Source: Bacteroidales bacterium (GTDB lineage Bacteria; Bacteroidota; Bacteroidia; Bacteroidales; UBA932). From it: a stretch of 57,025 nt of DNA. The notes beneath the pieces were generated by a model. That model saw nothing but the letters and a program-made list of their open reading frames with translations, was not told the origin of the DNA and made no database searches. The position numbers and the translations under genes are program-made. Location of the stretch: the NCBI GenBank assembly GCA_016290835.1, contig JAEEVG010000008.1, positions 1 to 57,025 on the forward strand, in the 5' to 3' direction. Position 1 is the stretch's first letter; each line of letters opens with the position of its first letter. This document shows positions 26,578-35,341 of this stretch, piece by piece.

Positions 26578-28439
26578 TGGACAGGGTCTATGACATCATC
26601 GTGGTCGGGGGAGGGCACGCCGGATGCGAGGCAGCGATGGCCGCCGCGACGCTCGGCTCTTCCGTGCTGCTGATCACGATGGACATGACCGGTTTCGCGC
26701 GCATGTCCTGCAACCCGGCGGTGGGCGGAATTGCCAAGGGACAGATCGTCCGGGAGATCGATGCGCTCGGCGGATGGACCGGCGTAGTCACCGACCGCTC
26801 GACCTTGCAGTTCCGGATGCTCAACCGCTCGAAGGGGCCCGCGATGTGGAGTCCCCGGGCGCAGTGCGATAAAATCCAGTTTTCGCTGAATTGGCGTAAA
26901 ATACTCGAAAGTAATTATAAATTAAGTATTTACGCGGATTCTGCGGTCTCTTTCCTTTTTGAGAATTCAAAAATCTGCGGCGTACGTACGAATACCGGGG
27001 CAATTTTCAAGTCTCAGGCGCTTATTCTGACCGCCGGAACCTTTTTGTCGGGCCGGCTCTTCATCGGCCGCACGATGATGGAAGGGGGCCGTCTCGGCGA
27101 GCAGGCTTCTTACGGCCTGACCGGACAACTCAAGGAAAGGGGCATTCTCACCGACCGGATGAAGACAGGCACCCCGCCCCGCATCGACATTTCTTCCGTT
27201 GATACTTCGCGCCTGACCCTCCAACCCGGCGACACGGATCCCGCGCGCTTCTCTTTCCTGCCGGAGCCTTCGACGGTGCAGGCTGGCGGCGAAGCACAGA
27301 TGCAGTGTTACATTCTCCACACCAACGAAAGGGTTCACGAAATCCTGCGCACCGGATTCGAGGACTCCCCGCTTTTTACCGGGATGATCCACGGCCGGGG
27401 ACCGCGCTACTGTCCGAGCATCGAAGACAAACTCCGCGTCTTCCCGGACAACAACGCACACCAGCTTTTCCTCGAACCCGAGGGCCGCTGGACGCACGAA
27501 TATTACTTGCAAGGTTTCTCTTCCTCGCTCCCGCTCCAGGTCCAGCTGGATGCCCTGCACGCCATCGAAGGGTTGGAAACAGCCCGGATCTACCGGCCGG
27601 CCTATGCGGTCGAATATGATTATTTCGACCCGACGCAATTGCTTCCGACTCTCGAATCCAAGCTGGTGGAGAACCTCTATCTGGCGGGCCAGGTGAATGG
27701 CACCACCGGGTACGAAGAGGCCGCGGCGCAGGGCTTGATGGCGGGTATCAATGCCCACCGGAAACTCCGCGGACAGGATCCGGTCGTTCTCCAGCGTGAC
27801 CAATCCTATATCGGCGTCCTGATCGACGACCTGGTCACCAAGGGCGTGGACGAGCCGTACCGGATGTTCACCTCGCGGGCGGAATACCGCATCCTCCTCC
27901 GGCAGGACAATGCCGATCGCCGGCTTACGCCGTTGGGTCACGAGATCGGTCTGGCCAGTGAAGAACGGTATGCGGCCGTGATGGAAAAGTATGAGCAGGC
28001 GGACCGGCTCCAGGCCTGGTGCGAGAGTAAGAACCTGACAAAAGAGCAGGCCAATCCCTATCTGCTTTCCGTCGGGTCCAGCCCCATCACGGAGTCCAAA
28101 CGCATAGCCGATCTGGCGACCCGTCCCGAAGTGGAACTGGCAGAATTGCTAAAAATCGTTCCACGTGGAACGCAGAGTAGGGAAGTGATCGAGAGTGTGG
28201 AGATATCCCTCCGGTACAAGGGCTACATCGACCGGGAACTGGCGATGGCGGAGAAATTGCACCGGCTCGAGGATCTCAGCATTCCGGTGGATTTCGATTT
28301 CGACCGGGTGGTGGGCCTGACGATCGAGTGTCGGCAGAAACTCAAAAAATATCGTCCGCTGACGATTGCCCAGGCTTCTCGCATTTCCGGGGTCTCGCCG
28401 GCGGACATATCCGTGCTGCTTGTCTATTTCGGGCGCTGA
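26577..28439 (+). CDS. mnmG: tRNA uridine-5-carboxymethylaminomethyl enzyme MnmG
   Basis: A 620-aa FAD protein that with MnmE modifies U34 of tRNAs. Motifs: [19 protein letters not shown] (about residues 9-27), [60 protein letters not shown] and the C-terminal GIDE domain with [17 protein letters not shown]. The historic name gidA reflects its usual place beside replication origins. Here it lies 6 kb from a candidate origin. A perfect parS-type palindrome occurs inside the coding sequence at 28157-28172. It converges with ruvA with 2 bases between stops. Confidence 0.97.
   Translation: MDRVYDIIVVGGGHAGCEAAMAAATLGSSVLLITMDMTGFARMSCNPAVGGIAKGQIVREIDALGGWTGVVTDRSTLQFRMLNRSKGPAMWSPRAQCDKIQFSLNWRKILESNYKLSIYADSAVSFLFENSKICGVRTNTGAIFKSQALILTAGTFLSGRLFIGRTMMEGGRLGEQASYGLTGQLKERGILTDRMKTGTPPRIDISSVDTSRLTLQPGDTDPARFSFLPEPSTVQAGGEAQMQCYILHTNERVHEILRTGFEDSPLFTGMIHGRGPRYCPSIEDKLRVFPDNNAHQLFLEPEGRWTHEYYLQGFSSSLPLQVQLDALHAIEGLETARIYRPAYAVEYDYFDPTQLLPTLESKLVENLYLAGQVNGTTGYEEAAAQGLMAGINAHRKLRGQDPVVLQRDQSYIGVLIDDLVTKGVDEPYRMFTSRAEYRILLRQDNADRRLTPLGHEIGLASEERYAAVMEKYEQADRLQAWCESKNLTKEQANPYLLSVGSSPITESKRIADLATRPEVELAELLKIVPRGTQSREVIESVEISLRYKGYIDRELAMAEKLHRLEDLSIPVDFDFDRVVGLTIECRQKLKKYRPLTIAQASRISGVSPADISVLLVYFGR
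28157..28172. promoter_or_regulatory. parS: parS-type ParB-binding palindrome within mnmG
   Basis: CGTTCCACGTGGAACG, whose 14-base core GTTCCACGTGGAAC is a perfect palindrome. The known parS consensus is TGTTTCACGTGAAACA, with the Pseudomonas form TGTTCCACGTGGAAC. parS sites cluster near chromosomal origins. ParB binding here is inference; parA/parB are not in the window. Confidence 0.75.
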
Positions 28440-28441
28440 TC

Positions 28442-29035
28442 CTACAGGCGCTGGAGCGCTGCCTTGATAATCTGTTCGACGCTGGCGGCGGGATTTCCCT
28501 TGAGTATGGCCTGGATGGCCTTGTTGATATTGGGCTTGGAGAATCCGAGCATCTGGAGGGCCGTGGCGGCTTCTTCGGCCGCGGCGTTGCTGTCGTTCTT
28601 GAAGAGCATCTGCGCGCTCGCGGCATCCCCTTTGACAATCTTGTCCTGGAGTTCGAGCACCATGCGCTGGGCGGTCTTGAGACCGATACCCTTGACGCTC
28701 TTGAGGCGGTTGACGTCTTCGCTGAGGATGGCGTTCCGGAGTTCTTCGGCCGAGAGGGAAGAGAGGACCATCCGGGCGGAGGCGGCTCCCATTCCGGACA
28801 CGCTGGTAATCTGGCGGAAGAGTTCGCGCTCGTCCTGGGTGGCGAATCCGTAGTCTACTTCCGATCCGTCGCGCGGGTTGATCTGGCGCTGGACATAGAC
28901 GGTGGCCTGTGCCTTGCCGTTGAGTGCGTCATAGGTCTGGAGGGATATCTCCACGGCGTAGCCGATACCCTGGTTATCGATCACCGCCATCGTGGGGGTG
29001 AGTGTAGCAAGCTTTCCTGAGATGTAGTCTATCAT
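28442..29035 (-). CDS. ruvA: Holliday junction DNA-binding protein RuvA
   Basis: A 197-aa junction-binding partner of RuvB. The N-terminal OB domain starts MIDYISGKLATLTPTMAVID. Two helix-hairpin-helix motifs follow: FRQITSVSGMGAASARMVLS (about 71-90) and LKSVKGIGLKTAQRMVLEL (about 110-130). A flexible Ala-rich linker and the C-terminal RuvB-binding domain (about 155-197) complete it. It is split from ruvB by about 7 kb. Transcription starts from a box almost touching the ATG. Confidence 0.95.
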   Translation of the reverse strand: MIDYISGKLATLTPTMAVIDNQGIGYAVEISLQTYDALNGKAQATVYVQRQINPRDGSEVDYGFATQDERELFRQITSVSGMGAASARMVLSSLSAEELRNAILSEDVNRLKSVKGIGLKTAQRMVLELQDKIVKGDAASAQMLFKNDSNAAAEEAATALQMLGFSKPNINKAIQAILKGNPAASVEQIIKAALQRL

Positions 29036-29039
29036 ATCA

Positions 29040-29059
29040 CAAAAATAATGTTAAATTTG
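29040..29059. promoter_or_regulatory. Divergent -7 boxes of ruvA and sufS
   Basis: Minus strand TATTTTTG (29047-29040) ends 4 bases before the ruvA ATG. Plus strand TAAATTTG (29052-29059) ends 9 bases before the first sufS ATG. The two boxes are only 4 bases apart, so both polymerases cannot bind at once. Confidence 0.6.
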
Positions 29060-29068
29060 CATTTCTCT

Positions 29069-30298
29069 ATGATGGAAGTCGAAAAAATACGGCAGGAATT
29101 TCCCGAACTCGGGGAGCGCGTCTATGGCAAGCCGCTGGTCTATCTGGACAACGCGGCGACGTCCCAGCGCCCCTTGAGCGTGATCTGCAAATGGGAAGAG
29201 ATGTCCGTCAAATACAACGCCAATCTCCACCGGGCCGTGCATCATATCGCGGACCTGGCCACGGCGGAATATGAGGCGACGCGCGAGGCGGTGCGGGATT
29301 ACCTGGGCGCCGCCCGCAGCGAGGAGATCGTCTTCACCTCCGGCGCCACAGCTTCCATCAATCTGGTCGCGTTCAGTTTCGGCGAGGCTTTCGTGCACAC
29401 GGGGGACGAGATCATCGTCACCGAAGCGGAGCATCACTCCAATATCGTTCCCTGGCAGATGCTCTGCGCCCGCAAGGGAGCGAGCCTCAAGGTCCTGCCC
29501 GTCGACGAGAACGGCCGGCTCCGCCTGGAGGAACTTCCCGCCCTGCTGACCTCCCGCACCCGGCTGCTCTGCGTGGCGCATATTTCTAATGTGCTGGGCC
29601 TGTTGAATCCTGTTAAGGAAATTGTAAATATTTGTCATTCAAATAATTGCAAGGTTTTAGTGGATGGGGCGCAGGGGATTGTGCACCAGCGGGTGGACGT
29701 GCGTGAGCTCGGCTGCGATTTCTATGTTTTCTCCGGGCACAAGGTTTACGCCGCGCCCGGGACGGGCGTGCTCTACGGCCGTGCCGAACTGCTGGAGCAG
29801 ATGCCGCCGTATATGGGCGGCGGCGAGATGATTGACACGGTCCGCTGGTCCGGCACGACCTACGCACCTTCGCCCCGCAAGTTCGAGGCCGGTACGCAGA
29901 ACATCGCCGGAACGCCGACGCTCCGGCCCGCCCTGGAAATGGCCCGCCGGATGCGCGAAGAAGGCGCGGAAGCCGAATTGGAAGCGGTTAAACAATTCAT
30001 GCTGAATAAATTGCAGGAAGATCCCCGGATCCGCCTCTTCGGTGTCCCGGAGGACCCTGCCGGGAAGATTCCCCTCTTTTCGTTCTCCGTGGAACATTGT
30101 CACCACGAGGATCTGGCACTCATCTTGGATAAGATGGGCATTGCCGTCCGCTCCGGACAGATGTGTGCCGAGCCGCTGATGGACCGTTATGGTGTGACCG
30201 GGATGCTGCGGGTGTCGTTCGCCCCGTACAATACGCTTTCGGAAGCGGAATATTTTATCGCATCGCTGGAACGGGCGATCAAAATGCTGCAAGGATGA
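29069..30298 (+). CDS. sufS: Cysteine desulfurase SufS
   Basis: A 409-aa PLP enzyme that takes sulfur from cysteine for Fe-S cluster assembly. The PLP lysine is in FYVFSGHKVYAAPGTGVLYG (about 218-237). The catalytic Cys is in RSGQMCAEPLMDRYGV (about 362-377), the class II (SufS) form. Other motifs: YLDNAATSQRP, EAEHHSNIVPWQ and VDGAQGIVH. The start is MMEVEKIRQEF (29069, or Met2 at 29072); the longer frame overlaps the promoter. It is followed by sufE with a 4-base ATGA overlap. The sufBCD genes are not adjacent in this window. Confidence 0.95.
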   Translation: MMEVEKIRQEFPELGERVYGKPLVYLDNAATSQRPLSVICKWEEMSVKYNANLHRAVHHIADLATAEYEATREAVRDYLGAARSEEIVFTSGATASINLVAFSFGEAFVHTGDEIIVTEAEHHSNIVPWQMLCARKGASLKVLPVDENGRLRLEELPALLTSRTRLLCVAHISNVLGLLNPVKEIVNICHSNNCKVLVDGAQGIVHQRVDVRELGCDFYVFSGHKVYAAPGTGVLYGRAELLEQMPPYMGGGEMIDTVRWSGTTYAPSPRKFEAGTQNIAGTPTLRPALEMARRMREEGAEAELEAVKQFMLNKLQEDPRIRLFGVPEDPAGKIPLFSFSVEHCHHEDLALILDKMGIAVRSGQMCAEPLMDRYGVTGMLRVSFAPYNTLSEAEYFIASLERAIKMLQG

Positions 30299-30708
30299 AG
30301 ACTTTGAAAGAAGTCCAGGCCGAGGTCGTCGAGGATTTCTCGATGTACGACGAGTGGCTGGACAAATATGAGTATCTGATCGATCTGGGACGGCGCCTGG
30401 AGCCGTTCCCGGAGGATTTGAAGACGGAGGACCGGCTGATCAAGGGCTGCCAGTCCCGCGTTTGGCTGGATACGCGCACGGATGGAGACAGGCTCTTCTT
30501 CCGCGCCGACAGCGACGCCATCATCACCAAAGGGATCATTTCCCTGCTGATCGGCGTATATTCGGGCCGCACGGCCCGCGAGATCGCCGAAGATGATTTC
30601 TCCTTCGTGGAGCAGCTCGGCCTGCGCGAAAACCTCTCGCCCACCCGGGCGAACGGCCTCGCCTCGATGATCGCCACCATCCGTGAAACCGCCCTTAGAC
30701 AGCTCTGA
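30295..30708 (+). CDS. sufE: Sulfur acceptor protein SufE
   Basis: A 137-aa partner of SufS that takes the persulfide sulfur and stimulates the desulfurase. The active Cys lies in DRLIKGCQSRVWLD (about residues 43-56). The C-terminal part has FVEQLGLRENLSPTRANGL, typical of the family. The start is the ATG overlapping the sufS stop. The gene after it begins one base beyond its TGA. Confidence 0.93.
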   Translation: MKTLKEVQAEVVEDFSMYDEWLDKYEYLIDLGRRLEPFPEDLKTEDRLIKGCQSRVWLDTRTDGDRLFFRADSDAIITKGIISLLIGVYSGRTAREIAEDDFSFVEQLGLRENLSPTRANGLASMIATIRETALRQL

Positions 30709-30709
30709 G

Positions 30710-31066
30710 ATGGATACCGAAGAAGTGCTCACCCCCCAGGATGTCAAGGAACTCGCCCCCCTCTACGAGGATGTGGTCCTGGCCCTCAAGCAGGTCTATG
30801 ACCCGGAAATCCCGGTCAATGTCTATGATCTCGGACTGATCTACGAATTGAAGATCAACAAGGAGCGCGAGGTCTTCATCAAGATGACGTTCACCGCGCC
30901 CACCTGCCCGATGGCGGACATTGTGCTCGCCGATGTCAAGAACAGCGTGATGGCCACCCCCGGCGTAAAGAATTGCGAGGTCGAGCTGGTCTGGGAGCCC
31001 GCCTGGGACCAGAGTCTGCTCTCCGACGAGGCGCGGATCGCCCTGGGCTGGGATCCGGAAATCTAG
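30710..31066 (+). CDS. DUF59/MIP18-family Fe-S assembly protein (SufT/PaaD-like)
   Basis: A 118-aa protein of the DUF59 family, accessory to Fe-S cluster insertion. Signature regions: KQVYDPEIPVNVYDLGLIYE (about 23-42), FTAPTCPMADIVLADV with the conserved Cys, and VELVWEPAWDQSLLSDEARI near the end. It is the third gene of the sufS-sufE unit. The start is set at MDTEEVLTP; an upstream in-frame ATG at 30683 overlaps sufE and would add nine residues. Confidence 0.88.
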   Translation: MDTEEVLTPQDVKELAPLYEDVVLALKQVYDPEIPVNVYDLGLIYELKINKEREVFIKMTFTAPTCPMADIVLADVKNSVMATPGVKNCEVELVWEPAWDQSLLSDEARIALGWDPEI

Positions 31067-31068
31067 CG

Positions 31069-31503
31069 ATGAAGCCCGTCAGCGTGTATTTCTCCCTCGG
31101 GACGAACCAGGGCGACCGCCGTGCGCAGATTGCGGAGGCCCTGCGGCGCCTCGACGCTGCCATCGGACGTCCGTTCGAGGATTGTTCTTCGATCGTCGAG
31201 AGCCCGGCGTGGGGCTTCGAGGGGCCGGATTTCCTGAATTGCGTGGTACGCTACCGTACGGCCCGGCGGCCGGAAACCCTGCTGCGCATCTGCAAGCGGA
31301 TCGAGCGGGCGATGGGCCGGCGCGAGAGCCTCGAATTCACCCCCGACGGGCGCCGCATCTACCACGATCGCCCCATCGATATCGACATTCTGCTCTACGG
31401 CGATGCGGTCGTGGATACCCCGGATTTGAAGATCCCGCATCCGCTGATGCAGCAGCGGGACTTCATTATGGGCCCGCTGGGGGAGATATTTGAGCAGAAA
31501 TGA
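31069..31503 (+). CDS. folK: 6-hydroxymethyl-dihydropterin pyrophosphokinase FolK
   Basis: A 144-aa enzyme that transfers pyrophosphate from ATP to hydroxymethyl-dihydropterin in folate synthesis. Motifs: SLGTNQGDRRAQIAEALRRL (about residues 8-27), SPAWGFEGPDFLNCVV, and the signature HDRPIDIDILLYGD followed by IPHPLMQQRDFIMGPLGEI. The start is two bases after the DUF59 stop; longer upstream frames lack any match. It closes the suf unit. The glyS promoter begins right after its stop. Confidence 0.94.
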   Translation: MKPVSVYFSLGTNQGDRRAQIAEALRRLDAAIGRPFEDCSSIVESPAWGFEGPDFLNCVVRYRTARRPETLLRICKRIERAMGRRESLEFTPDGRRIYHDRPIDIDILLYGDAVVDTPDLKIPHPLMQQRDFIMGPLGEIFEQK

Positions 31504-31504
31504 T

Positions 31505-31512
31505 TATCTTTG
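31505..31512 (+). promoter_or_regulatory. -7 box of glyS
   Basis: TATCTTTG beginning one base after the folK stop codon and ending 28 bases before the glyS ATG. Confidence 0.55.
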
Positions 31513-31540
31513 TCAGATTGACAAAAAGTTCGTTCAAAAT

Positions 31541-33079
31541 ATGACACAAGAAGAATTGTTCAAGGTACTCGTGGCGCATTGCAAGGAGTACGGTTTCATT
31601 TTCCCGTCCAGCGAGATTTATGATGGCCTGGCCGCCGTGTACGACTATGGCCAGATGGGCGTCGAACTCAAGAACAACATCAAGCAGTATTGGTGGAATG
31701 CGATGACCCGGCTCAACGAGAATATCGTCGGCATCGACTCCTGTATATTCATGCATCCCCGCATCTGGAAAGCCAGCGGTCACGTCGATGCATTCAACGA
31801 CCCGCTCATCGACAATAAGGACTCCAAGAAACGCTATCGCGCGGATGTCCTGATCGAGGACTATCTCGGCAAGATCGAGGAGAAGATCAACAAGGAGGTC
31901 GAGAAAGGCCGCAAGCGCTTCGGCGAGAATTTCGACGAGGCCCAGTTCCGCGCCACCAACCCCAACGTGCTGCGCGAGCAGGCCAAATACGACGAGGTGC
32001 ACAAGCGCTATGTCGCCGCCGAGCAGGCTTCCGACTTCGCGGAATACCGCCAGATCATCATCGATTGCGGCATCGTGTGCCCGATCAGCGGCACCTGCAA
32101 CTGGACGGAAGTCCGCCAGTTCAACCTGATGTTCAGCACCTCGATGGGCAGCACCGCCGACGGCGCCAACACGATCTACCTGCGCCCGGAGACGGCCCAG
32201 GGCATCTTCGTCAACTATCTCAACGTCCAGAAGACCGGCCGTATGAAGATTCCTTTCGGTATCGCGCAGATCGGCAAGGCCTTCCGCAACGAGATCGTCG
32301 CCCGCCAGTTCATTTTCCGCATGCGCGAATTCGAGCAGATGGAGATGCAGTTCTTCATCAAGCCGGGCACCGAACTCGACTGGTTCGCCAAGTGGAAGGA
32401 GAACCGTATGAAGTGGCACGTCAACCTCGGGATGGGAGCGGAGAATTACCGTTTCCACGACCACGAGAAACTCGCCCACTACGCCAACGCCGCCACCGAC
32501 GTGGAGTTCAATTTCCCCTTCGGTTTCAAGGAGTTGGAGGGTATCCACAGCCGTACCAATTTCGACCTGGGCAACCACCAGAAGTTCTCCGGCAAGAAGA
32601 TCGAATACTTCGATCCCGAGGAGGGCGTTTCCTATACCCCGTACGTGATCGAGACCTCCATCGGCGTGGACCGCATGGTGCTCGCCGTGCTGTCGCATTC
32701 CCTGCACGAAGAGAAGCTCGAGAACGGCGAGACCCGCGTCGTGATGAGCATTCCCGCTCCGCTCGCCCCGGTCAAGGCCGCGGTCCTTCCGCTGGTCAAG
32801 AAGGATGGCCTGCCCGAACTCGCCCAGGAGGTGATGGACCTGCTCAAATATGATTTCAACTGCCAGTACGAGGAGAAGGACAGCATCGGCAAGCGCTATC
32901 GCCGCCAGGATGCCATCGGCACCCCGTTCTGCATCACGGTGGACCACCAGAGCCTGACCGACCGCTGCGTGACTGTGCGCGACCGCGACACGATGCAGCA
33001 GGAGCGCGTTCCGATCGACGGCCTGCGGGCGATGATCGACGCCAAGGTCAACCTCAACAACCTGCTTCGTAATCTCTAG
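31541..33079 (+). CDS. glyS: Glycyl-tRNA synthetase (single-chain, dimeric type)
   Basis: A 512-aa class II synthetase of the alpha-2 (archaeal/eukaryotic-like) type used by Bacteroidetes. Motif 2 region: FGIAQIGKAFRNEIVARQFI with FRMREFEQMEMQFF. Glycine pocket segment: NLMFSTSMGSTADGANTIYL. Motif 3: GVSYTPYVIETSIGVDRMVL. The C-terminal anticodon-binding domain has PAPLAPVKAAVLPLVKKDGL. The start is MTQEELFKVLVAHCKEYGF; an upstream start would overlap folK and the promoter. It is cotranscribed with the ThiL-like gene, which starts one base later. Confidence 0.96.
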   Translation: MTQEELFKVLVAHCKEYGFIFPSSEIYDGLAAVYDYGQMGVELKNNIKQYWWNAMTRLNENIVGIDSCIFMHPRIWKASGHVDAFNDPLIDNKDSKKRYRADVLIEDYLGKIEEKINKEVEKGRKRFGENFDEAQFRATNPNVLREQAKYDEVHKRYVAAEQASDFAEYRQIIIDCGIVCPISGTCNWTEVRQFNLMFSTSMGSTADGANTIYLRPETAQGIFVNYLNVQKTGRMKIPFGIAQIGKAFRNEIVARQFIFRMREFEQMEMQFFIKPGTELDWFAKWKENRMKWHVNLGMGAENYRFHDHEKLAHYANAATDVEFNFPFGFKELEGIHSRTNFDLGNHQKFSGKKIEYFDPEEGVSYTPYVIETSIGVDRMVLAVLSHSLHEEKLENGETRVVMSIPAPLAPVKAAVLPLVKKDGLPELAQEVMDLLKYDFNCQYEEKDSIGKRYRRQDAIGTPFCITVDHQSLTDRCVTVRDRDTMQQERVPIDGLRAMIDAKVNLNNLLRNL

Positions 33080-33080
33080 G

Positions 33081-34076
33081 ATGGAGAATTCTTTCTCCTT
33101 CCTGGGCCGGATCGAAGCCATCCGCCAGCTTTTCGAAGGGACGCCCTACGCGCCCTTCGAAGAGCCCTTGTGGTTCGAGGCGAAGCCGCAGGAGTGCATC
33201 ACGACGGCCTCCGCTTTGCTGCTGGAGGGGATCGATTTCAACCTCGTCTATTTCCCGCTGCAGCACCTGGGCCGCAAGGCCGTGCTGCGGGCGACGGGGG
33301 AGTTGTATGCCGTGATGGCCCGGCCGGAGTGCCTCAGCGTGCAGCTGGGCGTGTCGGCGAAATTGGATTTTCCGCAGATCAAGGAACTTTGGAGCGGGGT
33401 GGTCGCCGCGGCGCAGGAGCACGGCTACAAGCACCTCAGCCTGGAGTTGCAGCCCTCCCAGAACGGCCTGACCCTCGCCTTGAGCGCGACCGGTCGCCAC
33501 AGCGCCGCCGTCTCGGTCGCACGGCCGCAGGCGCAGTCCAAGGACCTCATCTGCGTGTCCGGAGCGCTGGGCGCTGCCTTCCTGGGTTTGCAAGTGCTTG
33601 AGCGTGAACGGATTAAATTCGAGCAAGGTGGGACAGACCGCCAGGGGCTCGAGCAGTACCGGATGCTGGTGGGTTCGTATCTGCGGCCCGAACTCCAGGC
33701 CGGCACGCCCGCGTTGCTCGCCGATGCGGGGGTTGCCCCTTCGTTCGGGTATTTCGTGACCCGGGGACTCTCGGATGCCCTGTTCCGGCTGCTCCGGGAC
33801 AGCGGTTTGGGGCTCAAAGTCTATGCGGATAAGATTCCGTTCGAAGGCGGGAGTTTTGCGCTCGGAAAGGACCTGGATCTGGATCCGGTGTCCGCCGCGA
33901 TGAATGGGGGCGACGACTACCGCCTGCTCTATGTCGTGCCCATCGGGCAGTATGAGCGTTTCCGCAAGGATTTCCAGTCCTACGATATCATCGGCCACCT
34001 CGCACGTCCCGAAGTCGGCGGCGTCCTCGTTTCTCCCGACGGCCTCGAACATCCCATTTCCGCCCAGGGCTGGTAG
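33081..34076 (+). CDS. ThiL/AIR-synthase-fold protein lacking most catalytic residues
   Basis: A 331-aa protein with the layout of thiamine-monophosphate kinase. The order LLLEGIDFNLVYFPLQHLGR, DLICVSGALGAAFLGLQVL, DSGLGLKVYADKIP and NGGDDYRLLYVVP aligns with ThiL. The metal and nucleotide residues are mostly gone. The N-terminal GDDxA is replaced (EEPLWFEA), the TTD strand reads TTASAL, NxSDxAAMGA reads RATGELYAVMA, and DxSDGL reads VTRGLSDAL. Only GGDDY remains. It is intact and coupled to glyS, so it looks like a pseudoenzyme or an enzyme with a new job rather than a dead gene. Confidence 0.7.
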   Translation: MENSFSFLGRIEAIRQLFEGTPYAPFEEPLWFEAKPQECITTASALLLEGIDFNLVYFPLQHLGRKAVLRATGELYAVMARPECLSVQLGVSAKLDFPQIKELWSGVVAAAQEHGYKHLSLELQPSQNGLTLALSATGRHSAAVSVARPQAQSKDLICVSGALGAAFLGLQVLERERIKFEQGGTDRQGLEQYRMLVGSYLRPELQAGTPALLADAGVAPSFGYFVTRGLSDALFRLLRDSGLGLKVYADKIPFEGGSFALGKDLDLDPVSAAMNGGDDYRLLYVVPIGQYERFRKDFQSYDIIGHLARPEVGGVLVSPDGLEHPISAQGW

Positions 34077-34089
34077 CGGCCGGGAAGGC

Positions 34090-35193
34090 CTACACCTTCA
34101 GGAACAAGCCCTTTTTGTACATCAGCAGGAGGATTCCGAACAAGATGGCGCCATTGGCGACGGCCAACAGGACCGGATACCAGGTAAAGGCGGAGAATCC
34201 GTGCAGGAGGGACGCGGATACGGAGGAGAAGTCTACCACCTCGCCGATACAGTATGCCGTAATGGCGTTCAATCCATAGATTTTCAGCCAGTCCAGGCCT
34301 TTGTGCCAGCCGCGGACGTCCACCACGTAATAGGTCAGGGCGATGAGCAGGAAGCAGATTCCGCCGGAAAAGAGCGTCATGCTGCTGCTCCAGATTTTCT
34401 TGATGATGGGGAAAAGGGGCGAGATGGCCAGGCCCGCCGCGATGAGCCCGGCGCCCGCCAGGGCGACCAGGGCGGCGCGCTTGGCTGGGGTGTGCCGCTC
34501 GCATTTGAGCATCTGGGCGGCCAAGCAGCCCAGGAGCACGGTGACGGCGAAATTGAGGCCGGACAGGATCCAGGTGTATTGATATTTCGGACTGAAACTC
34601 CAGCTGCCGTCCGCCGCCCAGACGACCCCGTTCCGATGCGGGCCGAGGACGGCCTTGTCGATGACCATCGCGATATTCTCCTGCGGGTCCAGGTTCATCC
34701 CCGTGCAGGCAAAGGCGATCCAGTATGCGGCGAACAGGAGCGCGCCCGCGACCAATTGCCATTTAAGGTCGAGATGGACGAAGAGCAGCGCGGTGATCAC
34801 ATAGCCGATGGCGATGGCCTGCAGGGTGTTGGCCAGCGGGTGGAAGGTTTTCCAATTGAAATCCAGCAGGTTGCCCTGCACGATCCACCCCAGCAGGAAT
34901 AGCAGGCAGAAGCGTTTGGCGAGTTTCAGGTAGAACTTTCCGTCCGGCTTCCCGCCCTGCTTGTAGCGCTCCATCGAGAAGGGAATCGTCATACCGGACA
35001 TAAAGAGGAAGAGGGGCATGATGATGTCCCACAAGACGAATCCTTCCCAGGCCACGTGTGTCGTCTGGTGCGCCAGCCACGCCGTTCCGTCCGGCCAGGC
35101 TGAGATCATGCCATAGAACACGGGCCCCAGGAACAGGAGCAGGAACATATCCGCTCCGCGAAGGATATCCAGGGAAGCCAGGCGTTTCTTCAT
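34090..35193 (-). CDS. DUF5009 / NagX-like membrane acyltransferase family protein
   Basis: A 367-aa polytopic protein related to heparan-alpha-glucosaminide N-acetyltransferase (HGSNAT/NagX). It starts MKKRLASLDILRGADMFLLL, the family N-terminal motif SLDxLRGxxM. The next conserved part is VLWDIIMPLFLFMSGMTIPF. About ten membrane helices are visible. Such proteins are thought to move acetyl groups across the membrane onto amino sugars, in bacteria often beside glycan-degradation genes. The real substrate here is unknown. It is a single-gene unit converging with the ThiL-like gene (13 bases). Confidence 0.85.
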   Translation of the reverse strand: MKKRLASLDILRGADMFLLLFLGPVFYGMISAWPDGTAWLAHQTTHVAWEGFVLWDIIMPLFLFMSGMTIPFSMERYKQGGKPDGKFYLKLAKRFCLLFLLGWIVQGNLLDFNWKTFHPLANTLQAIAIGYVITALLFVHLDLKWQLVAGALLFAAYWIAFACTGMNLDPQENIAMVIDKAVLGPHRNGVVWAADGSWSFSPKYQYTWILSGLNFAVTVLLGCLAAQMLKCERHTPAKRAALVALAGAGLIAAGLAISPLFPIIKKIWSSSMTLFSGGICFLLIALTYYVVDVRGWHKGLDWLKIYGLNAITAYCIGEVVDFSSVSASLLHGFSAFTWYPVLLAVANGAILFGILLLMYKKGLFLKV

Positions 35194-35220
35194 AGAGTGC
35201 AAGATAGTAATAATTTCCCG

Positions 35221-35268
35221 CAAAAAAGAGGATGACCGCAAAGTCTTGTGGACTGATTGGTCATCCTC
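35221..35268 (-). terminator. Intrinsic terminator of the VTC/beta-helix operon
   Basis: Perfect 10-base arms GAGGATGACC (35228-35237) and GGTCATCCTC (35259-35268). On the minus strand they are followed by TTTTTT. The 21-base loop contains a minor AGTC/GACT stem. Confidence 0.85.
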
Positions 35269-35341
35269 GGGGCAGTTTAGGTTTGGGCGCAGAACACGCC
35301 CCAGGGCAAAACATTAAACAACCGGGCCGCCCGGGCCGGGG

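Noticed and set aside
35270-35341. GC-rich repeats CCGGGCC / GCCCGGGCC before the DUF2490 stop
   Set aside because: Short direct repeats in a GC-rich genome without a T run; the real terminator is the adjacent 10-base stem.
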